64,000 nt of DNA from Pseudoips prasinana. Its lineage: Eukaryota > Arthropoda > Insecta > Lepidoptera > Nolidae. Shown here one piece after another: positions 10,616 to 21,534 of the stretch (the first letter of the stretch is position 1; every line of letters begins with the position of its first letter). The DNA lies in the NCBI GenBank assembly GCA_951640165.1, contig OX621247.1:21612001-21676000 (forward strand), in the 5' to 3' direction. The translations under genes were made by a program, and so were the position numbers. The notes beneath the pieces are model-generated. The model was not told where the DNA came from. It did no database searches and saw only the letters and a list, made by a program, of their open reading frames with translations.

Positions 10616-12854
10616 GTCGTTATTTATGAAGTATGTTTACCGCAATTTAGGTTACCCTGCTACTCCCATGCGGGTCTTCAGAGGCGTGAAGGGTTGACGA
10701 CATTAAACAAGAATTATGAATTGTCAACTATTAACATTATTGTTCTGTATTCATTAACAGACAGTCCCATTCAGAAGCCCTACTATAGTATTTCTTTTTG
10801 TTTAAAATCATAGGGGGAAAAGTATAGTTAGACTAAGATTGAGGTTGTTAGGACAATAGTTTTATTTGTTCTTAATGTTTTTTTTTCTACTGATAATAAA
10901 CTCGACATGCTGTCCCATAATGTAAATTGCTCAATGCATTGTGTATTTTAGATAATTGACACGTTGGTTTAAAATTTAAATAAATTCTAAAATTTAAATT
11001 CTATGTCGATGTAAACTTCTTTTCGTAAACGAAATCTTAATAAAGGTGGTGGAATCGGCGTGACTCAAACTAAGTTAAAATCATAATATACGCTCGATCA
11101 AGCAGAACTAAGTTTTATTGAACTTGATTTTATATGCAAACGGTGCGGTTGGCTATAAGTTTTCATCAGATGATGCTAACTTTTTCTTCAACTAACTTAA
11201 AATAAAAAATAGAACCACCCTTTCTTATTTTAAGTTAAAAAACAATTACTCTATAGTATAATTTTGGAATATGACATCTTGGGCATGCTAGATATCATAC
11301 TATAAGGAAAAGAACAATAAATAACGTATACAATTTTCTCTCTTCCTTCCTTTTCTTTTGGCTGCACTTGTGGGTTGTAACTATTTACTCTCTAGTCGTC
11401 GTTACGGGTTTGATTGCACTACAAGATAACGTTTCGGTGATTGATTACACCTTGTTTCGATTTCTATTCTGAATGTCCTCTGTGTGCCTCAATTGTGTTT
11501 TCGTAGTGTCTTCTCTGACAGCAAGTACGGTTGTACAAAAATATTACTGTACGAAAAATATACAACCATCTCCAAAGCATTTCTTATCAAATTAGAAATA
11601 AAATCACAATCGGATCATCAATATCGGAGAAATCACGTTACGATACAAAAAAAACCTACTGTCGAAATAATTTTAGCTCCATTTTGGAAGTCTTTTGAAA
11701 AGAAGTTCAACCTATAAAACACACGCTTACCTTCTTAGCTATTTATACAAATGTAACGTTCCACGAACAAACCGATTCCTTTGTATCAAAACTAAATTCA
11801 TTTGAATCTAACACTTCAATGTCCACAGAATACCAGACGCACTTATAAAGCAATTTCGTCATCCATTCACGACATCATCTCTGTCAAGATTATGCGGCCT
11901 TTTAATAGGTCAGAATTAACATATGAAAGCTTGGGTCACCTCGTCTGAAGGATTACGTGTTAATAATGCGCCTTAGATGTTAATATGTTATGAAGGGTTA
12001 AGCTTATGTGTCGGTAATGGATATTATTCAAGACATGGTGTATGGGACAAAACGGTCTCCGGTGTTCGACGCGGACGGTCTAATTGTGTGATGGCCGGAT
12101 TTGGAGTTACGACATAACTATGGACAATTAATATATGAGCTTGGTTTAGAGAAGCTGTGCAAGAATTATGAGGTAATACGTCTAAGCCGTATTTAAATGA
12201 GTTATCGTGATTAAAGTTAGGAAGAATTGGGTAACGCATTATGACGATGGTGGAATAAGACGAGTCAATTCATCTGGGAAAAACGATGTCCATATAAAAA
12301 ATAAAAAAAATATATATTGGGACCTACACAAACCTAACACACTGCCATTTCATCTCAACACAGGCAGAACCTGTTCTATGGCATTCAGACAACTGATAAA
12401 CATTCTTATATACAACATGTAACGTAATTAACGCACACTCTCAAACACCCCAATTAAAATAAATTATTATGTTGTAATCATAATACATACACTGAATTTT
12501 TAATTTAACATGTACCTATATGCATTGTTATTTACTAAATTCGTTTCTTGCAATAAAGTTTATTTTTCTTCATTTTGTATTGAATGATGGAATTTGTATC
12601 AATACAAATAAAACTGCGATTTTAAAAGTCTTATTACTTTGACTTACGGTCCATTTCAATTTGTTTTGACTGTACAGAGTTAATATGACAATAATTTCCG
12701 TAGTTTTAATTATTTTATTGTAAAAAGAATACCATTACTGAAAATGTTATAAATCGATTTAGTAAACGATTCTGAACAAACTATTTTCAGGATGTGCGTT
12801 AATTAAGTTACATGTTATATATATCTAAACACATTCATATTATATATTAATAAC
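10616..12854. other. about 2.2 kb with no confident gene
   Basis: No known element recognised. It includes a 77-codon frame at 11484-11717 and 71-codon frames near 12024-12422, none with recognisable similarity or coding signals. A 12 bp-arm inverted repeat (aacttaaaataa) with a 19 nt loop lies at 11194-11236. Confidence 0.35.
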
Positions 12855-12970
12855 ACCAAGACACAGAACAAATAAGTGTGTTTATCACACAAAGATTTTT
12901 CCGGGTGGGAATTGAACCCATGACTCTGGCTTAGCAGTCAGGGCCACTAACCACTAGACCAACAGGTCAA
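12855..12970 (-). repeat. SINE-B, tRNA-like head and 5' body
   Basis: Minus strand: A box region 'tggtctagtggttagtggcc', B box 'gggttcaattccc', then 'acccggaaaaatctttgtgt' leading into 'gtgtcttggtgtt'. The 3' half is not present. It lacks the flanks and full cloverleaf of a functional tRNA and shares its downstream body with the other SINE-B copies. Confidence 0.7.
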
Positions 12971-13559
12971 TATGTAATACAAACGTAAGTCTTCGAAACT
13001 TAAAGTCTTAAAAAGAAAGTTGTGTTACCAACATTATTTTCAATGTTTCCAAATGAAAATTCATGCAATATTGCTTGGAAAATTCATTTTAATTCGACTT
13101 CATTTATCCGTTTCAAGACGAAGAAAGAATTTTAATAAAGCAAGGACAGTGAAGACAACGAACCCTAGTAACTGGTGGTATTATGTTGGGTCACGTCTGG
13201 TAAACTTAAAGGTGTCTCGTCTCAATCGTTATAAAATTGATAGCTGAGAAATAGTAGTAGTATCCAGATTACACCATCGAACTGAGTATGTTAGTACAAT
13301 AATCTTGTGCTTAATGATAAGAAAACTAAAGTCATACAATTCACTACACCAAATGTGCAACAGGTGACAACCATTGTACAACTTAATGGAGCTAGGTTGG
13401 CCCCTCTCAACCTGTAAGGTGTGTAGAAAGAATATCTACCAGAGAACGGGTAGTATTATCTCTCTTGTGAAGTATGACTTCTGCGATCGCCATTCCGTCT
13501 GTCAAGCTAGATATTCAGCTAACACAATAATGGAGATATGATGATAAATGGTGGAATAC
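12971..13559. other. no recognised feature
   Basis: A 75-codon frame at 13020-13247 has no recognised similarity. Nothing else found. Confidence 0.35.
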
Positions 13560-13790
13560 AAGTTTAGTATTGCACTAGAAACGACGGCCGTTGGGGCAGA
13601 ACGGTTCTCGAGTGGCGACCGCGAACCGGAAGACGCAGTGTAGGCAGACCCCCACAAGATATATCGATGATCTTGTGTGGGCGCTGGAAACCGGATGATG
13701 TGGATAGCGCAAGACCGGCATTTGTGACGAACTTTGTGGGAGGCCTTTGTCCAGCAGTGGACGGCTTTCGACTGATATGATGATGATTAC
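13560..13790 (+). repeat. Tail-D: 3' end of a LINE, ORF2 C-terminal coding relic
   Basis: The plus strand reads through 'ggttctcgagtggcgaccgc', 'accggaagacgcagtgtagg' and 'acaagat...cgatgatctt' to 'ccagcagtgg' and 'tgatatgatgatgatta'. The first part translates with frame breaks as a decayed ORF2 C-terminus; the last part is the (TGA)n 3' end. Antisense copies occur at 27.0 and 35.0 kb. RTE-like affiliation is my inference from the tail. Confidence 0.6.
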
Positions 13791-14493
13791 ACTAGCATCT
13801 ATGTTAATTATTTACAATCAAATACATGATATTATGGCAGTCTTACATAGCAAAATATATTTAATATCCCAAGCAACCAACCCAAGCAATTCGTAATGAG
13901 ATGTTTTAATGATAAAATAATGTATTTGCACAATATAAATCGATTCGTTCAATCAACGTACAATAACGAATTCACAATTGGAAAGTAATCACCTCTTAAT
14001 ATAAGGTGATCTACGTTTATTTGATACAAAGGACCAATTATATTAAATCAGAGAAAACAATCCTTAATACGTAATTAATAATATCGACAAGGCATTATGC
14101 TAATTAAAAATCCTTAATTAAACGTCAATCAAGTTAATGAACGGTCGAGCATCGAAGCGTCCAATAGCTGTGTAGTATTAAAGTGACGTGATGTTGAGTT
14201 GATTTGTAAAATGATGAATATATGAAATGAATATAAGGTATATCAACAGGTTATATACAAAGCCAAAATTTAATAGTCTTAAAGACTTCTTTTATTTATC
14301 GCAAATATGCCGTTTTCAAAGGTGTTTTCATTTGCCTGTACAAAGTCTTTTAAGAATTAAAGACTACTCCCACACCTGAGAAATAAATGAAACGGGGATT
14401 ACAAATAACAGATTATTAAATTACTTCCTTTGTAACCAATATCTAGCCACATAGATTTTATATATTACTAAACCAATTTTTTATACTAAACTA
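13791..14493. other. no recognised feature
   Basis: AT-rich with no frames of note. Confidence 0.4.
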
Positions 14494-14777
14494 GCGGCCC
14501 GGTACTTGCTTCGCTACGTATAAGGCATAGTAATAAAAAAATGATTATTAAGTGCATTTATTCAAAAAAAAAATATTTTAAATTGCTAATAGATGTTGAT
14601 TTTACACTTTTTCAAGACTTTTTTAATTTTTTTTACATTTCTATTTTCTCTACGTACAAACCTTCCCTGGACTTCCACGAATAATTCAAGACCAAAATTA
14701 GCCAAATCGGTAAAGGCGTCGTTGAGTTATAACATTACAACGAAAAGTGGCATTGATTTTTATATATATATAGATTA
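14494..14777 (-). mobile_element. Non-autonomous Helitron, second family
   Basis: The minus strand begins 'aatctatatatatataaaaa'. It contains 'accgatttggctaattttgg' and 'tcttgaattattcgtggaag', and ends 'gcgaagcaagtaccgggccg' followed by CTAG. The 3' terminus has the CTAG expected of Helitrons, and the internal phrase is common to lepidopteran Helitrons. A 61-codon frame across it is incidental. Confidence 0.75.
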
Positions 14778-15179
14778 AGACATATTTTTTACATACATAT
14801 GTGTATAATACTTAACATAAAAATGAACAGCAGCAATATACAGGAATAATTATGTATTCAATAAATTAGGCACATATACAGGCACACACACATATACACC
14901 AACGCATTTATGTAGTACGTTCACAATATATAAAGTACTGTGTTATTCCGTAAGTACTATAATATAGACCTGTAGTTGTACTTAGTTTAGACTACAGACC
15001 TGCTTAAAATCTTGCCCAATCAGTTATCAATTGTATGGTGTTTGTTTCAATAGAATGTACAAAAACCAACAAAGATAACCCAGTACATTTTTACAGGAGA
15101 ATTGCCATCGCAGGGCAACTCATCACTCACTCCCTGTTACCCACGCAATCAAGTCACGCAGTTACCCAGTGACAGTGAC
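14778..15179. other. no recognised feature apart from a short GTGACA repeat
   Basis: AT-rich sequence ending in three GTGACA-type units just before 15185. No gene seen. Confidence 0.4.
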
Positions 15180-15365
15180 AGTGACACCCCTGTGCTTCGG
15201 AGAGAACGCTAAGCTGTCATTCCTACGCATGATAATCATGCGAGATTGCCATCCTATCGGATTAAAAGAATCAACCACTAAAGTCTACTTTTGTTAGCGC
15301 TCACAGTTGTGTACGATTATAGTATAATATCTCCTGCGTAGCGGACTAGTCTCTCTGGACATGGG
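15180..15365 (+). repeat. SINE-A body fragment
   Basis: 'cctgtgcttcggagagaacg' and the downstream 'agtataatatctcctgcgta' to 'gcggactagtctctct' follow SINE-A order. The tRNA-like head is missing. Confidence 0.6.
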
Positions 15366-16018
15366 CGGGATCGAAGAAAATTATCTCGGAGCACTTATAC
15401 TACAGTAATGCCTTCAATATGAAAATAACTACTTTGAAAATCAAAGGTTTTATTAAAGCTGAAAGCTTTTAAAGCCAAGTTTACTACTGAAACTATTCCA
15501 TTACTTTTCACGTTATCTTTGAATATTAGTATTCTAAGCAAGATTAGAATCTTTATTAAATAGAAGTCAAAGAAAAAAACGTGATCCAATTATTTTTATT
15601 AAGAAAACTTCAATAAAAAGCGTCCTTTGGCCAGCTGTGGTCCAAAAAAATTCATGTTAATATAATGTCTGGAACATCCTGTGCTTGGAAACAACTTACT
15701 TATTTACAGAATAAAAATGGAGAAAACCTGACCAAGTACGGCTAGACTGATCAAAAATTTATTCGGTATTTTTATAAATAACATATCGGTTCCTGCTGTC
15801 TGCGGAAACTACATTTATTTCTGTACTGAAATTTTGCTGAAGACAAAAATTTATTACATTATATTTTTAAACACTTTTGGGTATCATAATTGCGTTGATC
15901 GTGGTCATGCGCTGGCCCGTGATTACGATCAGTGCAACTGGGTCAAAACGTCAGGAAAATAACAATACAGAGTAGTCGCGTTGATACCCATAAACAATGT
16001 TGTCTAATGTATTATTTA
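15366..16018. other. no recognised feature
   Basis: AT-rich; a 64-codon minus-strand frame at 15395-15589 shows no recognisable protein. Confidence 0.4.
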
Positions 16019-16197
16019 CTAGCTGTGCCCTGCGGTTTTACCCGCATTAAACTTTATAAATAGCCTGTGTTAATCCAGGGTATCAGCTAACTCCACACAA
16101 ATTTTTATTAAAATCGCTGCAGCCGCCTGCGCCGTGAAGAAGTAACAAACATACACACTCACAAAATTTCGCCTTTATAATATTAGTGTGATACTTA
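16019..16197 (-). mobile_element. Helitron fragment, third family
   Basis: The plus strand starts 'ctagctgtgccctgcggttt' and 'tacccgcat', the antisense of a Helitron 3' end (hairpin then CAGCTAG). It ends 'cctttataatattagtgtga', the antisense of its 5' end. The middle carries 'gaagaagtaacaaacataca', shared with 50325-50495. Confidence 0.75.
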
Positions 16198-16309
16198 CTA
16201 TATACTATCTTAATGGACAAATATGCTGTACATAGATTGTTTTTAAGAAAAATATGATTCGAATCCGCCACTGATGCATTGTTTAAATTTTTATCTGTCA
16301 AATAATAAT

Positions 16310-16565
16310 AATAATATTTAGGGACAATGTCACACAGATCATCCTAGCCCCAAACTAAGCAAAGCTTGTACTATAGGTACCAGGCGACGATGTACGTACT
16401 TATATAGATAGATAAATACTTAAATATATATATATATATAGAAAACATCCATGACTCAGAAACAAGTATTCGTGCTCATCACACAAATATTTGCACTTTC
16501 CGGGATTCGAACCCAGGACCACCAGCTTCGTAGGCAGGAGCACTACCAACTAGGCTACGGTGACC
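16310..16565 (-). repeat. SINE-B, full length
   Basis: Minus strand: tRNA-like head 'gtagcctagttggtagtgct', B box 'gggttcgaatcccgg', body 'aagtgcaaatatttgtgtga', then 'gtactcatag'-type and 'agtttggggctaggatgatc', ending in a TTA-rich tail. It is nearly the same as 17862-18110 in the opposite orientation, so both look like recent members of one subfamily. Confidence 0.9.
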
Positions 16566-16639
16566 GTCGTCATGTCATTACAAAAGATTGACTGGACAGA
16601 TTACTATTAAAATTTTGAATTTAAAAAGGCCCAAACTAA

Positions 16640-16963
16640 AATCTAGTGTACATTTAAACCGGCCGTGTGGTTTACGGACTAGAAAAAATAGTAGGGCCAT
16701 CACATACTATCCCTACTAAGGGATACACCAGGTAGTCGGGGAGCAGCGTCACCTGTGTAATAGGTAACACACACATGCATGCCAAACGTGGTGACTACGG
16801 CATACCCCTCCAAATGGCAACGTTCTAGGAACCTTTGGAGAAGGCCTGTGTCCTCCAGTAGACAATATCAGGCTGATGATGATGTACATTTTATCGGAAT
16901 CGATTCGAAGGCATTAAGTATTTAATCAATTATTAAAGTATTGATTAAATATTTGAAAACTAG
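16640..16963 (+). repeat. Tail-R, tandem unit 1
   Basis: First unit of a direct tandem pair, period about 324 bp. It contains 'ggccgtgtggtttacggact', 'aagggatacaccaggtagtc', 'accectccaaatgg'-type sequence (16806-16820), 'aggctgatgatgatg' and an AT-rich spacer with 'tcggaatcgattcgaaggca'. Tail-R 3' ends normally finish at the TGATGATG tract, but the AT spacer is duplicated too. Confidence 0.75.
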
Positions 16964-17277
16964 AATCTAGTGTACATTTACATTGGCTGTGTGATTTACG
17001 GACCAGAAAGAATAGCAGGGCCATCACATCACATACCTACTAAGGGATACACCAGGTAATCGGGGAGCAGCGTCACCTGTGTTATAGGTAACATACACAC
17101 ACACATGCCAAACGTGGTGACTACGGCATACCCCTCCAAATGGCAACGTTCTAGGAACCTTTGGAGGAGACCTATGTCCAGCAGTAGACGATATCATGCT
17201 GATGATGATGGACATTTTATTGGAATCGATTCGATGGTATTAAGTATTTAATTAATTATTTGAAATATTGATTAATT
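16964..17277 (+). repeat. Tail-R, tandem unit 2
   Basis: It repeats unit 1 including the spacer ('tggaatcgattcgatggtat' at 17221), with scattered substitutions and small indels. Shared non-element spacer indicates segmental duplication and not two insertions. Confidence 0.75.
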
Positions 17278-17745
17278 TTGCTTTCGTAATATTTGCGGTC
17301 CGACCGAAAATGTATCTTATCAATCTTTAGACTTTTAACCCTCTCCGACCTTTCAACGGACAAGCGGCCCGCGTATTCGCTTAATAATTTAGACTGATCT
17401 GCAGTTGCATATAAAGTTTCTAAAAACCCAAAGCAAAGCATAAGAGGCTTTTTTATCATTTGTGTGCTTAACAAAATGTTGCTGGGTCCGTTTTTAATAT
17501 ATGGTGTATAAGATATAGAAAAACCATGCTACAACAAATTCGGCTTAGTTTGTAGAAGGTCATTATCAGACACCGACGAGACACTGGTGTCTATCAAGAT
17601 TGCAATTGGTTTTCAATGTTTAATACTTCAACAATATTGTGTTTCTGTGTATTTTAAGAGGTGATTAAATCCCTCGTTCACCCCTATCGTCAGCCAATAA
17701 AGGCTTTCTAGGCAAATAGTAAACGTAATTTTAAAAGTTATTAAT
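17278..17745. other. no recognised feature
   Basis: A 72-codon minus-strand frame (17256-17474) overlaps the end of the tandem repeat and has no recognised similarity. Confidence 0.35.
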
Positions 17746-17857
17746 TTATTATTATGAGCTGTTTTGATTGTTACTTAAGAGCAAAGAAACACCTACTCAC
17801 AGTTAGACACTACAATAAATACCTAGTCGTAATATAGCCGTAGAATCCGTTCAATAT
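17746..17857 (+). repeat. 110 bp direct repeat, copy 1
   Basis: It shares 'agagcaaagaaacacctact', 'attacaataaatacct'-type and 'atatagccgtagaatccgtt' with 18111-18220. A SINE-B lies between the two copies. Confidence 0.75.
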
Positions 17858-17861
17858 ATAC

Positions 17862-18110
17862 GGTCACGGTAGCCTAGTTGGTAGTGCTCCTGCCTACGAA
17901 GCTGGTGGTCCCGGGTTCGAATCCCGGTAAGTGCAAATATTTGTGTGATGAGCACGAATATTTGTTTCTGAGTCATGGATGTTTTCTATGTATATATTTA
18001 TCTATCTATATAAGTATGTATATCGTCGCCTGGTACTCATAGTACAAGCTTCGCTTAGTTTGGGGCTAGGATGATCTGTGCGACATTGTCCCGAGATATT
18101 ATTATTATTT
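17862..18110 (+). repeat. SINE-B, full length
   Basis: The head is 'cggtagcctagttggtagtg', the B box 'gggttcgaatcccgg', the body 'gtgcaaatatttgtgtgatg', and the 3' part 'agtttggggctaggatgatc' with an ATT tail. All parts of a tRNA-derived SINE are present. Confidence 0.9.
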
Positions 18111-18220
18111 TATTATGAGCTGTTTTTATTGTAAGTTAAGAGCAAAGAAACACCTACTCACAGTTAAACATTACAATAAATACCTAAAGTTGTAATATAG
18201 CCGTAGAATCCGTTCAATAT
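18111..18220 (+). repeat. 110 bp direct repeat, copy 2
   Basis: Second copy of 17746-17857, differing by several substitutions and a few inserted bases. It is again followed at once by a SINE-B head. Confidence 0.75.
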
Positions 18221-18221
18221 C

Positions 18222-18735
18222 TTTGAACGGTAGATACTTGCCTTTCACACCGCAGATCGTGCGTTCTATTCCCGCCCTGGACAGATAATATGTGTGTGCA
18301 TGAACATGTCGGTTTCTCCTGAATCTGGTTGTAATTATCTATATAAGTATGTATTAATTTAAACTACTGGTTGAGAGCTTTCTGCACTGCTCTAGCCAAC
18401 TGCTCGTTGTCTTAAATTTGTTAATTTTAATATAAACTTGTTATTTATTGAATTATTTAAAAAATATGTGATAAGACAGACCGCACGGACGGACTAATAT
18501 ATATTTTTTACTTTCTTACGGTTTCTACTACGTTTATCTACCTACTGCATTGTGAGCTTGTCAAGTACAAGTGTATGTAAACACCCAAGTGCTGAATAAA
18601 TTTCATTATTGCCTTTCACTAAAGAAAAGAAGTATATGTAGTAGGTATATTAGTTATCTGGTTTCCGTAGTATACTCTTCTTAGTTTGGGATCAGATGGC
18701 CGTGTGTGATTAATGACCCAAGATATTATATTATT
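18222..18735 (+). repeat. SINE-B, split by about 270 bp of unrelated DNA
   Basis: The 5' part (18222-18360) has 'acttgcctttcacaccgcag', the B-box-like 'gcgttctattcccgcc' and 'tataagtatgta'. The 3' part (18645-18735) has 'tagttatctggtttccgtag' and 'agtttgggatcagatggccg'. The intervening 18361-18640 is not SINE sequence; I could not identify it. Confidence 0.65.
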
Positions 18736-19041
18736 CTATCGAATGTCATTTGATATTGTTAATTGAAACTGGCACGAGATTAAGATGTTAAGCCTCAGAA
18801 TAAGGTTTTATGGAAAAATGTAAAATAAGCTGTGAAGTTCGTTAACCCTAGAGTGGGCGCGCTATGAGCATTTTGCCGCCCGCGCTAAAAAAACGTTAAC
18901 AATTTGTAAAACTATTGCCCTTTAGTTTTGCGCTTTATAGTAGCTGCGCCCTCTCTCGTTAGCAACGCGTACCGAAAAACCTGACGCCGTCAGTGCACGG
19001 GGAGCTGCTCAAGGAGAAGGTTGTTACCAGCTGGTGTCACC

Positions 19042-19071
19042 GGGCGGCAAATTGCTCACCGCGCGCCCACT
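19042..19071 (+). repeat. Internal copy of the piggyBac subterminal repeat
   Basis: 'gggcggcaaattgctc' followed by 'accgcgcgcccact' nearly repeats the right-end block at 19778-19807. It lies between the left terminus and the start of the coding relic. Confidence 0.75.
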
Positions 19072-19197
19072 CACGTAAGTAAAAATTGTGTCATGTATTT
19101 TTTGCGATGTTGAAATACAGGCTATATTTAATTGATTGTGGGAACTAAAAAACGCTTTTAATTTCAGGATTTAAAAGTATCAAATAACGGAACAAAA

Positions 19198-19548
19198 ATG
19201 GACGATCAAATTGTGTCTTGGATGGAAATATCTGATTTTGAAGATGCTAGTTCACAGTTTATAGAGGAGAATGTGTCGGAAAGTGATTGATCTAGTTATC
19301 ATAGTGAGCATAACACGGACACAGAACAGTCAGCATACGACGACGATTCTGACAAGGAAGAACCAACTCCAATTGTTCCGCCATCTGAAATACCTATTCC
19401 ACGCCAACGGATATCTAATAGGCGAAAAATAGGCGCACTAAAAAAAGGGTGTTGCAGATGCCTAAAGTTACTGTGCAATGAACATTGCTCATTCCTTTGT
19501 AAAGACTGTTTGGATAAAGCATATCCTGTAGAATTGGAAAACATATGA
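19198..19548 (+). pseudogene. piggyBac transposase relic: acidic N-terminus joined to C-terminal Cys-rich domain
   Basis: From the ATG at 19198 a single frame runs 116 codons to TGA at 19546-19548, interrupted only by TGA at codon 31 (19288-19290). Codons 1-70 are rich in Asp, Glu and Ser, as in piggyBac N-termini. Near codons 71-80 comes 'PRQRISNRRK', a basic stretch. The end (codons 82-116) has Cys and His spaced as CCRC, LCNEHC, LCKDC, like the C-terminal zinc-binding domain that helps piggyBac transposases bind their ends. The DDD catalytic region, normally several hundred residues, is absent. Frame continuity across the join suggests an in-frame deletion; the stop is probably later decay. 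A minus-strand frame at 19299-19544 is its shadow. Confidence 0.8.
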
Positions 19549-20073
19549 TTTCGTTTATTTTTTTTATTTTCTTTTAGTATTATAGGGTATTATAATATCA
19601 TAAGTCAAAAAGTCAATTAAAATATTAAGTTTCATAAAAAAAATTATAAGCCAAAGTTTTTAAAACAGAGTTAAATAAATATGTTGATTTACCATTACTT
19701 ATTTGTGTATTATTTAAATCCTGACAAAATAAATCAATTATGTTACTTTATTTCTACTTAAAATAGCCAAAGAAAAGGGGCGGCAAAATGCTCCCCGCGC
19801 GCCCACTGACGTTTCATGGAAAGACGCGCCCACTCTAGGGTTAAGAAATGGATGATTTTTTTTGTATGTTATTTTTGGCCTGAGGTATAAATTTGAATAC
19901 TGCCTATGTGCTGCTAGTTTAAATACCAGTCTATCTGCGGCAACAAACCTTCTAAAGCCATAAATGGTACTATATTTTATATCGTAACTTACGCCCTTAC
20001 TCTGTCTCTTAAAAAAATACATTTTATTAAATACGAAGTCAGTGTTGTATCATGCAGTTTCCAAGTGTTGACG

Positions 20074-20206
20074 TACAGACGCCAGCACATCCAGCTACCC
20101 CAATCTGTCAAATATCTTTTTTAGATTTTCAACTTTATCACAAAAGCATGAGGTTCACTGGGAAAATTTGACAGATTGGGGTAGCTTGATGTGCTGGCGC
20201 TTAGTG
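20074..20206. mobile_element. MITE-1, copy 1
   Basis: A fold-back element beginning TA then 'cagacgccagcacatccagc'. It ends with the complementary 'gacagattggggtagcttga' and 'tgtgctggcgc'; the last few bases and the right TA are eroded. The middle carries 'caactttatcacaaaagcat'. Four relatives lie in the window. Confidence 0.8.
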
Positions 20207-20700
20207 CGCTATGGCTTTCTTTAAGTAAAACAAGCAAGATGAAGACGAAAGCACGCAGGTGTGTACATACCTCATAATTTTCATGATTTCAGGCGTTAGG
20301 ATATAAAATAAAGTAAATAAATAAACTGTACGTAATACCTCGAACAAAATAGATAAAATCGTAACTTTACCACAAAGCAGCGCAGTATAACGTTACTTTA
20401 ATAATAACTTGTATAAAGAACAAAGCGATGCTTCTAAATTCTGAAAGAAATATTGAAACATCAACGAGCCAACAAAGTTATGATTCTTTCAACATATAAC
20501 ACTGTCGTATATTTTTACGATATAAGCGTGAAGATATGAATATTGTGTTGTGGTTTATACAAGATGAAAACGTAACTTTTAGCAAGCGCGATATATTACG
20601 AAAGTAGGAAAAATCTTTGAGTAGCCTTAAACCTTTCAGGTAAATGATAAAGAAAACATTCTAGTATAGCAAGCTTGAAAATGTATATTTTAACCAAGTA

Positions 20701-20828
20701 CAAACGCCAGCACATCCACGTATCCCAATATGTCAAATATCTTTTATTTTATAGATTTTAAACCATATCACAAAAGTGTAAGGTGGGAAAATTTTGCAGA
20801 TTGGGGTAGATTGATGTGGTGGCGTCTG
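20701..20828. mobile_element. MITE-1, copy 2
   Basis: It runs from TA|CAAACGCCAGCACATCC to GGTGGCGTCTG|TA with the conserved A-box-like middle 'catatcacaaaagtgtaagg'. Both TA target sites are present. Confidence 0.85.
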
Positions 20829-21501
20829 TACATATAATATCGGATGTTTTTTTTTATATTAGACTTCTTCATTATGACTGCTTTATATTCATACTATCAG
20901 CGGCGTAAGCTACAGGTAACACAGCTACAGGTTTTGCTTTTATAAGACATGTTTGATACTAGCAAACTTTCATCTTGGTTAAAGCGTTTGTGATAGTGTA
21001 TGCCAAAACTAGACACCGCAACGCGTTACTTGGTATCTGCATTATTTAGGATTGTATTTGACTCAATGTATTTATATATTATAGGACACAGTTAAGGCCA
21101 AACAACAAATTTGAGCAAAACCACTTGCTTAAAAAAAAAGAAAGTTGTTAACCAATCGTTGGTAATACAGAAATAGTCCATTTCGGAGTATCTATTTATA
21201 AGCAATTTATTTATAGCAAGATTATTAAATACGTAAAAGTACCCACTAAGTTATATCAATGTATTTTTTATTAAAATACTCTAGTAGAGTAATTGATACA
21301 AATATAAATTTGGAAGTAAATTTATTTACTTCTTCATTAATATGAAAAAGTAAATTTATTAAATTTTCCATTAATATGAAGTTTCAGATTGAACTTTATA
21401 TTGTTGAAGTTTTTTAGTATGCATGTACTTAAACGTACGTACATATACGTACTCTTGTTAGAGTATAGACTTTACACCAGTGCTTGTTAACGAATTAATG
21501 T
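20829..21501. other. no recognised feature
   Basis: AT-rich DNA without recognised elements. Confidence 0.4.
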
Positions 21502-21534
21502 ATTTTGTCGCAAATAGTACATTTGCGACAAAAT
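21502..21534. repeat. 14 bp-arm perfect hairpin, 5 nt loop
   Basis: The arms attttgtcgcaaat and atttgcgacaaaat flank 'agtac'. The same loop sequence occurs in the 26 bp hairpin at 55783-55839. Confidence 0.85.

Larger units (their letters stand above)
18846..19840 (+). mobile_element. piggyBac-type element, 995 bp, internally deleted
   Basis: Exact TTAA target duplications (18842-18845 and 19841-19844) flank inverted ends CCCTAGAGTGGGCGCG and CGCGCCCACTCTAGGG. TTAA and a CCCTAG start are the hallmarks of piggyBac. A subterminal motif GGGCGGCAAAATGCTC lies inverted at 18866-18881 and direct at 19778-19793. A third, nearly identical block lies at 19042-19057. The interior carries a short relic of the transposase gene (19198-19548) without its catalytic core. 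A likely 5'-UTR intron runs from GTAAGT at 19075 to TTTCAG at 19167. The ends appear intact, so it could in principle be mobilised by a transposase supplied elsewhere. Confidence 0.9.

Noticed and set aside
15395..15589. Hydrophobic 64-codon minus-strand frame
   Set aside because: AT-rich sequence gives Ile/Phe/Leu-rich chance frames; no start context or similarity.
17862..17940. Possible tRNA gene at the SINE-B head
   Set aside because: A nearly identical copy with the same downstream body lies at 16310-16565, showing a retroposed SINE.
19299..19544. 81-codon minus-strand frame
   Set aside because: It is the antisense shadow of the piggyBac transposase relic, whose plus-strand frame has recognisable Cys/His spacing.
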